Shown here piece after piece: positions 44,250-53,194 of a stretch of 64,000 nucleotides of DNA (position 1 is the first letter of the stretch; the number at the start of each line of letters is the position of its first letter). Where the stretch lies: contig NZ_JACCFE010000006.1 in assembly GCF_014256275.1 (NCBI RefSeq), forward strand, positions 1 through 64,000, in the 5' to 3' direction. Origin of the DNA: Rhodococcus sp. 4CII (GTDB lineage: Bacteria > Actinomycetota > Actinomycetes > Mycobacteriales > Mycobacteriaceae). Under the pieces are notes generated by a model. That model ran no database searches and had not been told where the DNA came from. It worked only from the letters and a program-made list of their open reading frames with translations. The translations under genes were made by a program, and so were the position numbers.

Positions 44250-45515
44250 ATGCAGTCGGAAGTCGTGCCGGATGTGGTCAACACGGCAGAGCTCGCGGTC
44301 GCGGCGGCGGGCACCGAGGTCCAACGGTTGGCACGGGCGCTGTTGAGGCACACTTCCGAGATCGCCGCCGACGTAACGAAATGCGTGGTCGAGGCGGTGC
44401 CCGAGGTGGCCCCCCTTGGTATTCCTGATTCCCTCGCAGCTTTGGGGGAGAGCACCGAGCACAATATTGGCGCGATTCTCTCGATGTTCGCATTCGACGC
44501 GGTGCCGACCGCGATCGAGCCGCCGGCGGCGACTCTTCGGACCCTTCAGGGCACGATCTCGGCAGGAGGTGACCTGGCTACGGTGTTGCGAGCCTTTCGT
44601 GCCGGGCACGCGGCGGTCTGGGAGTGTTGGTCCACGTACGTTCAGCGGGAGACCGAGTCTGCGCTGGTCCCGAGTGTTCTCGGATACTCGTCGAAGCGGC
44701 TCTTCGCCTATATCGACGGTGCCTGTGAACAACTCGTGACTCGACACCGGGAGCTCTACCCGAACCGCGGTGATCAGCAGGCAGGACCGCGGACGCGTCA
44801 GGTCGCGTTGGCTGCCCTTCTCGATGGCTCGGCGGCCGACGAGCGTGCTGCCGCCGACGAGCTCGCATACGACGTCCACGGCTACCATGTGGCGCTCGTA
44901 CTTGCTCCGGCCGCGGCGTCAGCGAACGTTCGTGAGGCGCTCGGTGACCTGGTCGCCGCAGCCAGTCCGGTCCGCACGTTCACGCACACGAGCGGGGACG
45001 GTCGGTGGTTCGTGTGGCTCGGGTGGGATGTGACGCCGACGCCCCAGGTGCTGCGCGCTGTCGCCACCGTCGCAACCGACGGCGTCGTCGTCGGGATGGG
45101 GGCCGCTGCTTCAGGGATTCAGGGGTTCCGGCGATCTCATGCGCAGGCATTGGAGACCCTCCGGACGGTGCAACTGCGTCCCACCCCCCTGACGGGGGTT
45201 ACACAGCACTGCGAGATCGAGTTGGCCGCCGTCCTCGTCGCCGGAAACGCCGATCGGTCCCGTCGCTACGCCGCCGATCACCTCGGGCTCCTCGGCGCGC
45301 GCGACGAGTCGACCGCCAGGCTCCGCGAGACGCTTCGCGTGTTCTTTGCGACCGGAGGCAGCCACAAGCAGACGGCCGCACGGCTGTCCGTGCACGCCAA
45401 GACCGTCGCCTATCGGCTCGCGCGAACCGAGGAACTGCTCGGTCACCCGGTTGATCGGCATCGCACCGAGGTCGAGGTGGCGCTGCTGATCGACCACGCG
45501 CTGGCTGGCCCATAG
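44250..45515 (+). CDS. PucR-family transcriptional regulator
   Basis: ATG at 44250 is chosen for GAGAGGAAGTCCAC before it. The 421-residue protein has an N-terminal helical region (GTEVQRLARALLRHTSEIAA), a GGDEF-like middle region degenerate in its motif (YHVALVLAPAAASANVREAL to GRWFVWLGWD), and a C-terminal PucR helix-turn-helix at about residues 365-405 (LRETLRVFFATGGSHKQTAA, RLSVHAKTVAYRLAR). PucR proteins usually control nearby catabolic genes, here probably the two genes that follow in the same orientation. Confidence 0.8.
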   Translation: MQSEVVPDVVNTAELAVAAAGTEVQRLARALLRHTSEIAADVTKCVVEAVPEVAPLGIPDSLAALGESTEHNIGAILSMFAFDAVPTAIEPPAATLRTLQGTISAGGDLATVLRAFRAGHAAVWECWSTYVQRETESALVPSVLGYSSKRLFAYIDGACEQLVTRHRELYPNRGDQQAGPRTRQVALAALLDGSAADERAAADELAYDVHGYHVALVLAPAAASANVREALGDLVAAASPVRTFTHTSGDGRWFVWLGWDVTPTPQVLRAVATVATDGVVVGMGAAASGIQGFRRSHAQALETLRTVQLRPTPLTGVTQHCEIELAAVLVAGNADRSRRYAADHLGLLGARDESTARLRETLRVFFATGGSHKQTAARLSVHAKTVAYRLARTEELLGHPVDRHRTEVEVALLIDHALAGP

Positions 45516-45746
45516 AGACAAAGATCGTTATCCCGTTGAGCGTAAGGCGCGGGTCCGTGCCCGCTTGAGCGAGCCGGCACGCCGCTGCGACGCCAACGTG
45601 CGAGCGGTCTCTTAGCTCGGCGAGTGATTGTCGACGGTGGAGCGCGTGTGAAGGATGGAGTGGGCCCCGTCACACGGACGAGGCCCGGCCGGTATGGCGC
45701 TCCCGCCGTCGCCGGCGACACGATCCCGAACCAACCGAGGAGACCC

Positions 45747-46655
45747 ATGGCGTCCACCGTCACGTCGACCGAGCACTTCGCCCGCCACACCCTCCGGCCG
45801 GAGAATGTGGCGCGAGAATCGTTCCTCTACAACGTCAAACTGCCCGATCAAGGACTCGCCGGCCTCGTCTACACCTGGGTCGACGCGCAGAGCGTCGCGG
45901 GCTGTGCCGCGTGGATCTACGGCGGAAACCCCGATGGATCGGCCATCTTCGAGATTGCCGACGGTATCCCGGTCCCGGCCGACCAGGGGTTCGACGCGTG
46001 GACGGTCGGTCCGCTGTCCGCCTCGATGCAGCCCAGCAATGAGGGGTCGACGGTCAGCTTCGCGGGCGATCGGATCGACGTCGAGATCGAATTCCATCCG
46101 ATGCACGAGCGGTACCTCTACTCCGAGGCCCCGAGCGGATGCCCGTCGTACTTTGCTGACGACCGTATGGAGCAGAGCGGTCGGGTATCCGGCCGGCTTC
46201 GAATCGACGGTCGGTCGATCCCGTTCGAGGCACTCGGCCACCACGACCATTCGTGGGGAACGCGGGACTGGGGCGCCGTGCAGCACTACAAGTGGCTCGA
46301 AAGCCAAGCGGAGGACACGGCGGTCCACGTCTTCGATCTTCAGGCCTATGGCGAGCGGCACCTCGCCGGTTACGTGTACCGCGACGGCGTCCGGTCCGAA
46401 GTCCAGTCCGCAGACTGGGAGGTCACCTACGACGAACGCTGGGTCCAGCAAACGGTGGAGCTGCGCGTCGTCGACGAGACGGGTCATAAGACGACGGTGA
46501 CCGGCCAGACGTTCTCTGACATCGCGTTCCCCGTAGATCCGAACGCGACTCTGGTCGAAGCGATGGTCCGAGGGGAGGTCGGCGGTCGACCGGGCACCGC
46601 CTACCTCGACTTCCTCTGGCCGCCCGACTACATCGCGCACATCACCGCCAAGTAA
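45747..46655 (+). CDS. DUF7064/7065-like beta-rich protein of a catabolic cassette
   Basis: ATG at 45747 follows CCGAGGAGACCC. The 302-residue protein is beta-rich with many Trp/Tyr and lacks a signal peptide. Characteristic blocks are RESFLYNVKLPDQGLAG, FHPMHERYLYSEAP and GHHDHSWGTRDWGAVQHYKW. The HHDHSWGxRDW motif is shared by lipocalin-like DUF7064/7065 (CrtC/Svf1-related) proteins that occur with steroid or terpenoid degradation genes in actinobacteria. Probably binds or hydrates a hydrophobic substrate; substrate unknown. Confidence 0.65.
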   Translation: MASTVTSTEHFARHTLRPENVARESFLYNVKLPDQGLAGLVYTWVDAQSVAGCAAWIYGGNPDGSAIFEIADGIPVPADQGFDAWTVGPLSASMQPSNEGSTVSFAGDRIDVEIEFHPMHERYLYSEAPSGCPSYFADDRMEQSGRVSGRLRIDGRSIPFEALGHHDHSWGTRDWGAVQHYKWLESQAEDTAVHVFDLQAYGERHLAGYVYRDGVRSEVQSADWEVTYDERWVQQTVELRVVDETGHKTTVTGQTFSDIAFPVDPNATLVEAMVRGEVGGRPGTAYLDFLWPPDYIAHITAK

Positions 46656-46730
46656 TCCGGGGGCGTCGTGGCGACGCCCTGACCCTCCCCCACGGCGCCG
46701 CTACCGCGGCACGAACCAAAGGACCACACC

Positions 46731-47843
46731 ATGGCTGTGCTCAACCACTTGGATGAGACCGCGACCAGGACCACCCTGACGCATTGGTTGTCGACAAAGC
46801 TCGACGGCGCGTCGAACATCGAGATCCCGGCGATCTCGATCCCAGCCTCGGCCGGAATGTCGATGACCACCATCTTGTTCTCGGTCAGCTACGACGCGGA
46901 GGGGAGCCGCCGCGAGCTCGATCTCGTGGCCCGAGTCACCCCCGCCACCCCCGGAATCTTCCGGGACCCCGACCTGGCGGCAGAGTTCGCGCTACTCACG
47001 GCAGTTGCCGAGCACACCGCGGTCCCGGTGCCCCGGGTTCGCTGGCTCGAAAACGATCCGGCGCTGCTGGGTGGCCCGTTCCTTGTGATGGACCGCGTCG
47101 ATGGTCGGGTCCCGGGGGACGATCCGCCATTCGTTTCCGAGGGCTGGGTTGTGGATCTCCCGCCTGCTGAGCGGGGACGCCTCTTCGACAACGCGCTGGG
47201 CGCACTGGCCGAACTCCACGCCGCCGACCCCAAGGTGCTCGGGGTCGAGTTCTTGCACAACAGCGAGCTCCGCGAGCCCGGGATCGCACACCAGCTCGCC
47301 GAGTGGCGCCAGTTCTACGACTGGACGGCAGAGTCCGGACGGATCGCCAACATCGAGGCGGCATACGAATGGCTCGAGGAGCACCGTCCCCACGACGATG
47401 AGCTGGTGCTTTGTTGGGGCGACGCCCGGCTGGGGAACATCATCTTCGGCGCTGACCACTCCGTAGCGGCGGTCCTCGATTGGGAAATGGCGACCATTGC
47501 CAGCCCTCAGCTGGACCTCGGGTGGTTCGTCCTTTTCGTGCGGTACTACTCGGAAGGCATCGGAGTTCCGCTGCTGAAAGGGCTTCCGACCCGCGACGCC
47601 GTGATCGCGCGGTATCGCGAGCTCACGGGCCGCAGTGCGGCAGATGTCGACTACTACGAACGATTCGCCGCCTACCGCCTCGCGATCATCATGGCTCGGA
47701 TCGGCCGTCTGATGATTTCGGGCGGAGCCCTGCCCGAAGACAGCGCGATGCCGGCGAACAACCCTGCCAGCCAGGTCCTGGCGCGTTTGTTCGACCTTCC
47801 AGCCCCCGAAGGTGCGGAGGCTAACTACATCGGCCACCGCTGA
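46731..47843 (+). CDS. Aminoglycoside-phosphotransferase-fold protein (ACAD10/11-type)
   Basis: ATG at 46731. The 370 residues show the APH/choline-kinase fold: PRVRWLENDPALLGGPFLVM with MDRVDGRVPGDDPP, the catalytic loop VLCWGDARLGNIIF (a WGDxRxGN variant of HGDxxxxN), and AVLDWEMATIASPQLDLGW with the metal-binding Asp. This subtype accompanies fatty-acid or steroid catabolism and probably phosphorylates a hydroxyl group, such as a hydroxyacyl-CoA, before elimination. It follows the DUF7064 gene by 75 bases, apparently under the PucR regulator. Confidence 0.75.
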   Translation: MAVLNHLDETATRTTLTHWLSTKLDGASNIEIPAISIPASAGMSMTTILFSVSYDAEGSRRELDLVARVTPATPGIFRDPDLAAEFALLTAVAEHTAVPVPRVRWLENDPALLGGPFLVMDRVDGRVPGDDPPFVSEGWVVDLPPAERGRLFDNALGALAELHAADPKVLGVEFLHNSELREPGIAHQLAEWRQFYDWTAESGRIANIEAAYEWLEEHRPHDDELVLCWGDARLGNIIFGADHSVAAVLDWEMATIASPQLDLGWFVLFVRYYSEGIGVPLLKGLPTRDAVIARYRELTGRSAADVDYYERFAAYRLAIIMARIGRLMISGGALPEDSAMPANNPASQVLARLFDLPAPEGAEANYIGHR

Positions 47844-48373
47844 GCGGGCGCCACACGTGGACCAGCAGTTCGGTGCCCGTCGCCGGTGACGCTGCCGCAG
47901 ACGCTGCAGGCGATGTCGAATGCGGGCTGTCCGGGTTCGCAATGACGGCAGTGGTGTCGATCGATCAGGGTTCCGAAAAGGGCCGTTCACCGGCATCGGT
48001 CTGGGCTGGCGGATTGCCGTTTGACCCGTCCGGTGAAGATCGCCGGTTGGGTGTGTTAAACGGTTGCAGGAAGATGTGGGTCGGTTGCCTACTGGCCGAC
48101 GAGTATCGGAATCCGCTAGCAACTCGCGGATTGCACGCGTAACTCATGGAATCCATCAGTTACGAGTGAAATCATGTGCGAGCCACAAAGCCCTGCGTCC
48201 AACGCCATGACCAGCTGAGATTGGTCGATACCTCGCGCAGCGGCCAGAACGAACCTGCGCATACTCCGGTATGTGGTCATTCCTCCAGTGCTTAGGACGC
48301 CGAAAAGCGCAGGTCATCGGCGTACCTCGGCGGGTTCCCTCCGAGTCGAGGCGTCAGCAAGGTTACACCTTCT
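47844..48373. other. Non-coding interval upstream of the imuA'-like gene
   Basis: About 530 bases without a convincing gene. It contains the GAAGGTGCGG-like end of the previous gene, a GGATTCCG...CGGAATCC inverted word near 48106-48150, and ends at a LexA box. No RNA gene was seen. Confidence 0.3.
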
Positions 48374-48389
48374 TCGAAAGTATGTTCGA
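48374..48389. promoter_or_regulatory. LexA (SOS) box
   Basis: TCGAAAGTATGTTCGA differs at one position from the actinobacterial consensus TCGAAC-N4-GTTCGA. It stands about 40 bases before the start codon of the imuA'-like gene, over or next to its promoter, so that gene should be induced by DNA damage. Confidence 0.75.
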
Positions 48390-48426
48390 CTACACTGGTG
48401 GGTGGATCGGATCGGGTTAGGGATGT

Positions 48427-49239
48427 GTGAAGGCGGCGAGTATGAGCGAACTGCCCATTGCGCCCGCCTCGAACGGGCTCACCAAAGCGGAGAAACTCGA
48501 CCAGCTGCGGCGGAAGATGGCGGCGATTCCCGCCCGGTCCGAGGGCACCGAACCGGCCCGGCCCGCGGTGATGCTGCGGGCCGTCGATGAACCCGCACCG
48601 ATTGTGGCCACCGCTCAGACCACGCTGCGAACGCTTCCCGTGCCCTCTCCGATCGCGGAGCTTCTTCCGCGCCGAGGACTCGCCCGCGGCACCGTGGCCA
48701 GCGTCGCTGGAACGTCGTCAGTGCTGGTCGGGCTCCTCGCATCGGTCACTGCCAGCGGCTCGCACGCGGCCGTGATTGGAATGCCGGATTTGAGTCTGCT
48801 CGCCGCGGTCGAGCAAGGCGCGGATCTCTCCAAGATTGCGATCGTGCCCGCACCGAAGGACTCCGCGGTCGAGGTGGCTGCGATCCTTCTCGATGGCGTT
48901 GACCTCGTCATTCTCGGGCTTTCGGGTGCGAACGTGACCCCGTCGAGGGCCCGGGCGGTGGTGGCGCGGGCACGATCCAAGGGCGCCGTCTTGCTGGTGG
49001 CCGAGGGGCACTGGGACGGGGTGGATCTGCGCATCGAGTCCCGCGTCGCCGGATACTCCGGTCTCGGCGAAGGACACGGCCGCGTCACCGGGATACAACT
49101 CGACGTCGCGGCCGCCGGCAAAGGATTCCAACGGCGCACACGGCGTATCGAGATCCGCAGCGACTCCGGCTCGGTGGCCTGGCACACGGTCCCCGAGATC
49201 CCCGCCACCGGCCACGCCCCCTTGCGAGCTGCGCTGTGA
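48427..49239 (+). CDS. imuA': ImuA'-like RecA-fold mutasome protein
   Basis: GTG at 48427 (or ATG at 48442). The 270-residue protein begins LTKAEKLDQLRRKMAAIPAR and has LPVPSPIAELLPRRGLARGT, AGTSSVLVGLLASV in place of a Walker A, and HAAVIGMPDLSLLAAVEQGA. These blocks follow the actinobacterial ImuA' of the ImuA'-ImuB-DnaE2 mutasome, a RecA-like core that no longer binds ATP. A LexA box lies upstream. No imuB or dnaE2 follows here, so the protein would have to work with chromosomal partners or has another role. Confidence 0.7.
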   Translation: MKAASMSELPIAPASNGLTKAEKLDQLRRKMAAIPARSEGTEPARPAVMLRAVDEPAPIVATAQTTLRTLPVPSPIAELLPRRGLARGTVASVAGTSSVLVGLLASVTASGSHAAVIGMPDLSLLAAVEQGADLSKIAIVPAPKDSAVEVAAILLDGVDLVILGLSGANVTPSRARAVVARARSKGAVLLVAEGHWDGVDLRIESRVAGYSGLGEGHGRVTGIQLDVAAAGKGFQRRTRRIEIRSDSGSVAWHTVPEIPATGHAPLRAAL

Positions 49240-49571
49240 TGAACACCGACAGCTGGACCGAACGCTGGCCGGAGCACCCGGTCATCAGGACATTCGACCC
49301 GCCGAGGGCGGTCCAGGTGGACATCGGCAAGGCGTTGCCGATTGGACGTGGTGGCGCGGCGCGCGCCGATTACGTCAGCATGAGGGTGAAGAGTTCGTCG
49401 GTCTATCTGTCGGGTCTGCGGCCGGCGCTTCAAACGCACTGGTTTCAAATCCACGACGGACAGTGGCTGGCTGCGATCACCGTGTACGTCACCGACGCCG
49501 CGGGGATGAACAGCCTCGAACTCGACATGGTCGTGACCGCCGACGCCATCAGCGAACCGCCCTCCGCCTAG
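49236..49571 (+). CDS. Unknown 111-aa protein coupled to imuA'
   Basis: The start overlaps the imuA' stop by four bases, so the two are probably co-expressed and SOS-controlled. The soluble product has SWTERWPEHPVIRTFDPPRA, YVSMRVKSSSVYLSGLRPAL and WLAAITVYVTDAAGMNSLEL, mostly beta. No known domain is recognised. Usually the position after imuA' is taken by imuB; this is not a fragment of it. Confidence 0.5.
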   Translation: MMNTDSWTERWPEHPVIRTFDPPRAVQVDIGKALPIGRGGAARADYVSMRVKSSSVYLSGLRPALQTHWFQIHDGQWLAAITVYVTDAAGMNSLELDMVVTADAISEPPSA

Positions 49572-49959
49572 CTGCCGAACGCGGGCCCGCCGTCTCGGAT
49601 GAACCGGTGACGCGACGAAACGCAGTCGTCGAGCAGCTGGGGATCCGCCTGCCCGGCGGCCTGGCCACCTTCGGTGTCCTCCAAGCGGATGCTCCGCTGC
49701 GCTCCGCCCTGGTGAAGAGCGTTCTTGTTGTTCCCTTCTGGCCTTCCGAGTTTCGCCGGCGGTGACCTACGCGCAACCGCCGACGCGGGGCGGCCTTCGG
49801 CTCCGAAAATTCTCTCCTCCGCAAGCTCCCCCGAGATTTTTCGGCTCGACAGTTGCACTCCGGCCCCCTCATACCGGCGCCCCTCTCCCATGCCAGAAGG
49901 GCACAAAAAATGATCGGGCCGCCGCAGGTGGTCCGTTTCCGACGAAAGGTTCCCGCTAC
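49572..49959. other. Non-coding interval
   Basis: About 390 bases of GC-rich sequence with several overlapping but unconvincing frames. A G/C-rich word pair CGGCTCCGAAAA / TTTTTCGGCTCG is visible near 49797-49850 but is a direct, not inverted, similarity. The last 25 bases hold the ribosome site (GAAAGG) of the next gene. Confidence 0.3.
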
Positions 49960-50436
49960 ATGGGCACACCGACAGCACCCGTCGCTCCCGCCGTGGAGAC
50001 GTCAGAGGTACTCGACTACCGGCACTACGGAACCCTCGAGGAGATCTACCACCGGGAACTGATCCGGCTGGCGGCGGTCGGCGTCGCCGATCCCGAGGTG
50101 ACCTCGACCGGCGGCAACTGCTACGCCCTCACCGGCGACGCCGGTTACGCACCCGACGGCCGATCGATCTACCTCCTCGCCACCACCAACGGCGATCCCG
50201 CTCTGACGACCGGTGAACCCATTACGAGCTGGGCTGTCGGCCTGTACGAGATGCAGGGTGACTCAGTCGCCCTGGCAATGGGCGAGGCCAGCGTCGACGC
50301 ACTCGGCGACTCTCCCGATGCACTCGGCTGCGCAGCCACCCGCGCCCGCACGGCACTGCACCAGTACACCGGCGGTGCCCCGGCCGGGAAGGTCGCTCTC
50401 ATCGGAGACCAGGGCGTGACCTGGATCCCCGCATAA
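49960..50436 (+). CDS. Unknown 158-aa plasmid protein
   Basis: ATG at 49960 with GACGAAAGG upstream; the frame is open further 5' but that part is not protein-like. The product is acidic and soluble, with YRHYGTLEEIYHRELIRLAA, TSTGGNCYALTGDAGYAPDG and GAPAGKVALIGDQGVTWIPA. No domain known to me. It starts a run of small plus-strand genes, each with its own ribosome site, typical of plasmid accessory operons. Confidence 0.5.
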   Translation: MGTPTAPVAPAVETSEVLDYRHYGTLEEIYHRELIRLAAVGVADPEVTSTGGNCYALTGDAGYAPDGRSIYLLATTNGDPALTTGEPITSWAVGLYEMQGDSVALAMGEASVDALGDSPDALGCAATRARTALHQYTGGAPAGKVALIGDQGVTWIPA

Positions 50437-50479
50437 CCACCAAGACCGCACACTCCATCACCGAAGGAGAACGAAAACT

Positions 50480-50911
50480 ATGTCGACGAACATCTTTCAG
50501 GCTGGCGACCGCGTCATCATCGACCCCGTGGTCGCGAACAAGGACATGAAGGGGCGTGTTTTCGAGGTGGTTCGCCGGTTGAAGGTGAATTACGACGTCA
50601 AGCCACTCGACGGTGTCGGCTCCTTGGTGCGGGCGCAACCGGAGGTGCTGTTACCCGCCCCCGCGGAACTGTTGGCCAAGCCGATCGTCGCGGTCGCGCC
50701 CTTGTCGACCGGCTCCACGGTCCGGGTGAAGCGAGCCCGCAATATCGATCCGACGACGCTGTTCGTGGTCCTCGCCGACGGCGCCAAGGTGAAGATCGCC
50801 GAGTTGGGCGGCGAAGACGGCCGGTACTGGAATGTGCCGCGGAGCGCGCTGGAGAAGGTGACCATCGACCTCGTCGCAGCCACGGCCAGTGCTCAGGTGG
50901 TCGAAGTCTGA
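50480..50911 (+). CDS. Unknown 143-aa protein, probably with KOW/SH3-like beta barrels
   Basis: ATG at 50480 follows GAAGGAGAACGAAAACT. The sequence has FQAGDRVIIDPVVANKDMKG, FEVVRRLKVNYDVKPLDG and GSTVRVKRARNIDPTTLFVV. This shows alternating beta strands and the GD(R)V start common to SH3/KOW-like barrels in two copies. Probably a small nucleic-acid or protein-binding factor; function unknown. Confidence 0.5.
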   Translation: MSTNIFQAGDRVIIDPVVANKDMKGRVFEVVRRLKVNYDVKPLDGVGSLVRAQPEVLLPAPAELLAKPIVAVAPLSTGSTVRVKRARNIDPTTLFVVLADGAKVKIAELGGEDGRYWNVPRSALEKVTIDLVAATASAQVVEV

Positions 50912-51037
50912 CGCAGGATCAGCCGATAGCGCGGCGCTCGGCAGGCTCATCCTGACCGCCGATCCGCCGAATTGCGAGCGCACCGGGCAGCAACTATCTG
51001 CCCGGTGCGCTCGCCCAGAAGGAAAAGAGCGACCACC

Positions 51038-51373
51038 ATGACCGAGCCCGGAAACCAACTTCCTCAGCTCGACCTGTTCATCTCGTGCGCTGTCCCCACC
51101 TGCGACTTCCCAGTCGTCGAACCCGGTGACGTGTGCACCGGATGTCAAGACGCGTTCGGCCACATGCTGCGAGCCCGACCCGCCGCACCGTGCCTATCAC
51201 CGCAGCTCGATCCCGCACACTCCGCCGGCATCCCGGAGCAGAACAGGACGAGCCGGACCTCCAGCGCCACTGACGAGCTCACGCGGTCTCAGCGGTGCTG
51301 GTTGTGCGAGGAACGCCGGACCTGCACGAAGGTGCGTGGCCGCTGGGAGTGCCGAGGGTGCACCCGCGGATAG
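51038..51373 (+). CDS. Zinc-ribbon protein (111 aa)
   Basis: ATG at 51038 with GAAGGAAAAGAG upstream. It has two Cys-pair groups: CAVPTCDFP and CTGC near the N terminus, and CWLCEERRTC and WECRGC at the C terminus, each able to bind a zinc. The middle is a disordered Ser/Pro/Arg linker. Proteins like this are common on actinobacterial plasmids and phages. Possibly a small DNA-binding or adaptor protein. Confidence 0.55.
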   Translation: MTEPGNQLPQLDLFISCAVPTCDFPVVEPGDVCTGCQDAFGHMLRARPAAPCLSPQLDPAHSAGIPEQNRTSRTSSATDELTRSQRCWLCEERRTCTKVRGRWECRGCTRG

Positions 51374-51813
51374 CTAGAGCGCCCGTCCGGTGCGGGCGAT
51401 AAGAATCCCGCACCGGACGGAACTAGGAGGATTTCCGAACATCGGGCCCAGGGTGGCCCCGCGACGATCGAGTGCGATCGAATTCTATTCTCGCGCCATT
51501 CCTAAAAGGTTGGAATTAACTGTTTCCAATTCTTGGGATTCGATAATTCGAGCAGCTATTGCATCCACTCTCGACGCGAAATGTATTCCGTGAAATTCGC
51601 TTCTTCCTGGAGTGAAACACGCTACCGACCGTCGTGCGCTAACCGCGAGTCAATTCGACGAAAATGCAGCTAAACGCCATGATATCGAAGTGCGGTGGCG
51701 CGCTGGAGGCGGACGAAAAGAAATGCTCAAAAACTAGCCGATATATGTAGAAATATCTCCAATTTCGACTACAATAAGAATGGTAGAGAAAGCGCAAACG
51801 GGGAGGATCTAAA
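51374..51813. other. AT-rich intergenic region upstream of nrdH-like gene
   Basis: About 440 bases distinctly richer in A/T than the rest. It holds a TTGGAATTAACTGTTTCCAA inverted element near 51512, several poly-A/T patches and a TACAATAAGAAT stretch near 51769 that could be a -10 region. A GGGGAGGATCTAAA ribosome site ends it. The composition suggests a regulatory or recently acquired piece; no gene seen. Confidence 0.4.
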
Positions 51814-52041
51814 ATGTCGGTTCAGGTGTACAGCAAAAGCTCGTGCGTGCAATGCACTGCCACCCACCGGGCCCTCGACAAAGAGGGGATCGAGTACTCC
51901 GTGATCGATCTGGAGGGCGACCCTCACGCCGTGAACGCTCTGCGGGCGCTCGGCTACAGCCAGGCCCCGGTCGTCATCGCCGGTGACCAGCATTGGGGCG
52001 GCTTCCGCCCTGACCGCATCAAAGCCCTCGTAGCTGCCTGA
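51814..52041 (+). CDS. nrdH: NrdH-type glutaredoxin-like redoxin
   Basis: ATG at 51814 after GGGGAGGATCTAAA. The 75-residue protein has the redox motif CVQC at residues 11-14, then HRALDKEGIEYSVIDLEGD, APVVIAGDQHWGGFRPDRIK with the cis-Pro, and fits NrdH redoxins in length. These pass electrons from thioredoxin reductase to class Ib ribonucleotide reductase. No nrdI/nrdE is adjacent, as is common for plasmid or phage copies that raise dNTP supply. Confidence 0.85.
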   Translation: MSVQVYSKSSCVQCTATHRALDKEGIEYSVIDLEGDPHAVNALRALGYSQAPVVIAGDQHWGGFRPDRIKALVAA

Positions 52042-52065
52042 GTCCCTGCAACCGAGGAGGTCGCC

Positions 52066-52329
52066 ATGTCGTACATCGCCGCGCCGATGCTGCGCCGATT
52101 GTCCATCGCCGCACTCGGTGGGGTGGCCGGCCTTCTCCTCGTGGTCGGCAGTGCCGAGACCGTGGCACAGCCTGCTCGATACGACCGCAGTTGGGAGACC
52201 GCACCTGAGGGCACTTCCTGCCGAATTGGACCCGGAGATCCCGGCCACGTCGTCGTGGCCAGGGTCAAGGGCAAGGTGTGGAACCAATGCCACCAGCTCC
52301 TTCCAGGCACGACCCGGCTCTACGAATGA
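52066..52329 (+). CDS. Small exported protein (87 aa)
   Basis: The start follows the nrdH stop by 24 bases with GAGGAGG before it. A signal peptide (MLRRLSIAALGGVAGLLLVV, then SAETVAQPA) precedes a mature part of about 55 residues. Two Cys (SCRIGPG, NQCHQ) may form a disulfide. No family known. It is in one operon with nrdH and the DnaB-N protein by spacing. Confidence 0.5.
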   Translation: MSYIAAPMLRRLSIAALGGVAGLLLVVGSAETVAQPARYDRSWETAPEGTSCRIGPGDPGHVVVARVKGKVWNQCHQLLPGTTRLYE

Positions 52330-52384
52330 CGGCCCAGCCCACCGACCCGGCCCGCCGAACATGCCACCACGAAAGGACCGCCCA

Positions 52385-52936
52385 ATGACCGCCGCCCTCG
52401 TGCTCGTCCCGGATGACACCGCCGCCGACACCGACCAGATTCAGGTCGGCGACATCGACACCAACACTCATACCGATGTCGAGGCCCTCTGCCTATGTGC
52501 TCTCCTGTGGGCGCCCACTGAGGCTGCGGCCCGGGCCGTCGCCGCCCTCGAGGCCGAAGATTTCGAACGACCCATCCACCGCGAACTGTTCACCGTGATC
52601 GCCCGACTCGTGCGCGCCGGAAAACCCCACGACACCACGATGGTCGCCGCCGAACTCGAACGCACCGGAAACCTCGCCGGCCACCACGGCTCCGAACGGT
52701 CCCGCTACCTGGCGAACATCACCACCCGCGGAGCCGATCACATCGCCGTCGACCACTACACCCGCACCGTTGTCAGCCAGGCGTACCGGCGCAGCTTCCG
52801 CGCCGCCGCCCAGTCCCTCGCTCAGGCCGCTGATCAGCTGCCCGAAGATCAGCTCTTCGAGCACATGGTCACTCTCGGCCGCCAGCAGCGAGCCGCCACC
52901 AACCGTCTCAACCACCTCAGAGGAGAAGACCAGTGA
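52385..52936 (+). CDS. Stand-alone DnaB N-terminal-domain protein (183 aa)
   Basis: ATG at 52385. From about residue 30 it reads EALCLCALLWAPTEAAARAV, then FERPIHRELFTVIARLVRAG and DTTMVAAELERTGNLAGHHG. This is the N-terminal helical domain of replicative helicase DnaB. The ATPase domain is missing. Such truncated forms are found on actinobacterial plasmids and phages and may modulate the host helicase or primase. The stop overlaps the next GTG. Confidence 0.65.
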   Translation: MTAALVLVPDDTAADTDQIQVGDIDTNTHTDVEALCLCALLWAPTEAAARAVAALEAEDFERPIHRELFTVIARLVRAGKPHDTTMVAAELERTGNLAGHHGSERSRYLANITTRGADHIAVDHYTRTVVSQAYRRSFRAAAQSLAQAADQLPEDQLFEHMVTLGRQQRAATNRLNHLRGEDQ

Positions 52937-53124
52937 CCTTCCACGCCAACGGCATTCACACCGACGACGAACGCGACGCGTGGAACCTCCATGAAGCTGG
53001 GCTCAGCTGGACGCAGGTGGGCCGGGAGATCGGCTGCACCGAATCCGCGGCCCGCGCGTTCGCCTCCGCCTACCAGCAGCGCACCGACGCAGCCGCGAAC
53101 GAGAACCAAGGCGCTCTCTTCTGA
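52933..53124 (+). CDS. Small HTH-like protein (63 aa)
   Basis: GTG at 52933 overlaps the upstream stop. The product contains LHEAGLSWTQVGREIGCTES followed by AARAFASAYQQR, a helix-turn-helix of the resolvase/sigma-like type, and a short polar tail. Too small for more than DNA binding. Likely co-translated with the DnaB-N protein. Confidence 0.5.
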   Translation: MTFHANGIHTDDERDAWNLHEAGLSWTQVGREIGCTESAARAFASAYQQRTDAAANENQGALF

Positions 53125-53194
53125 CCGACCCTCAACACACACTGGCCGTGTCCAGCAGACCCTTGTCCACCGACTACTTCCCAGGACTGCACCG

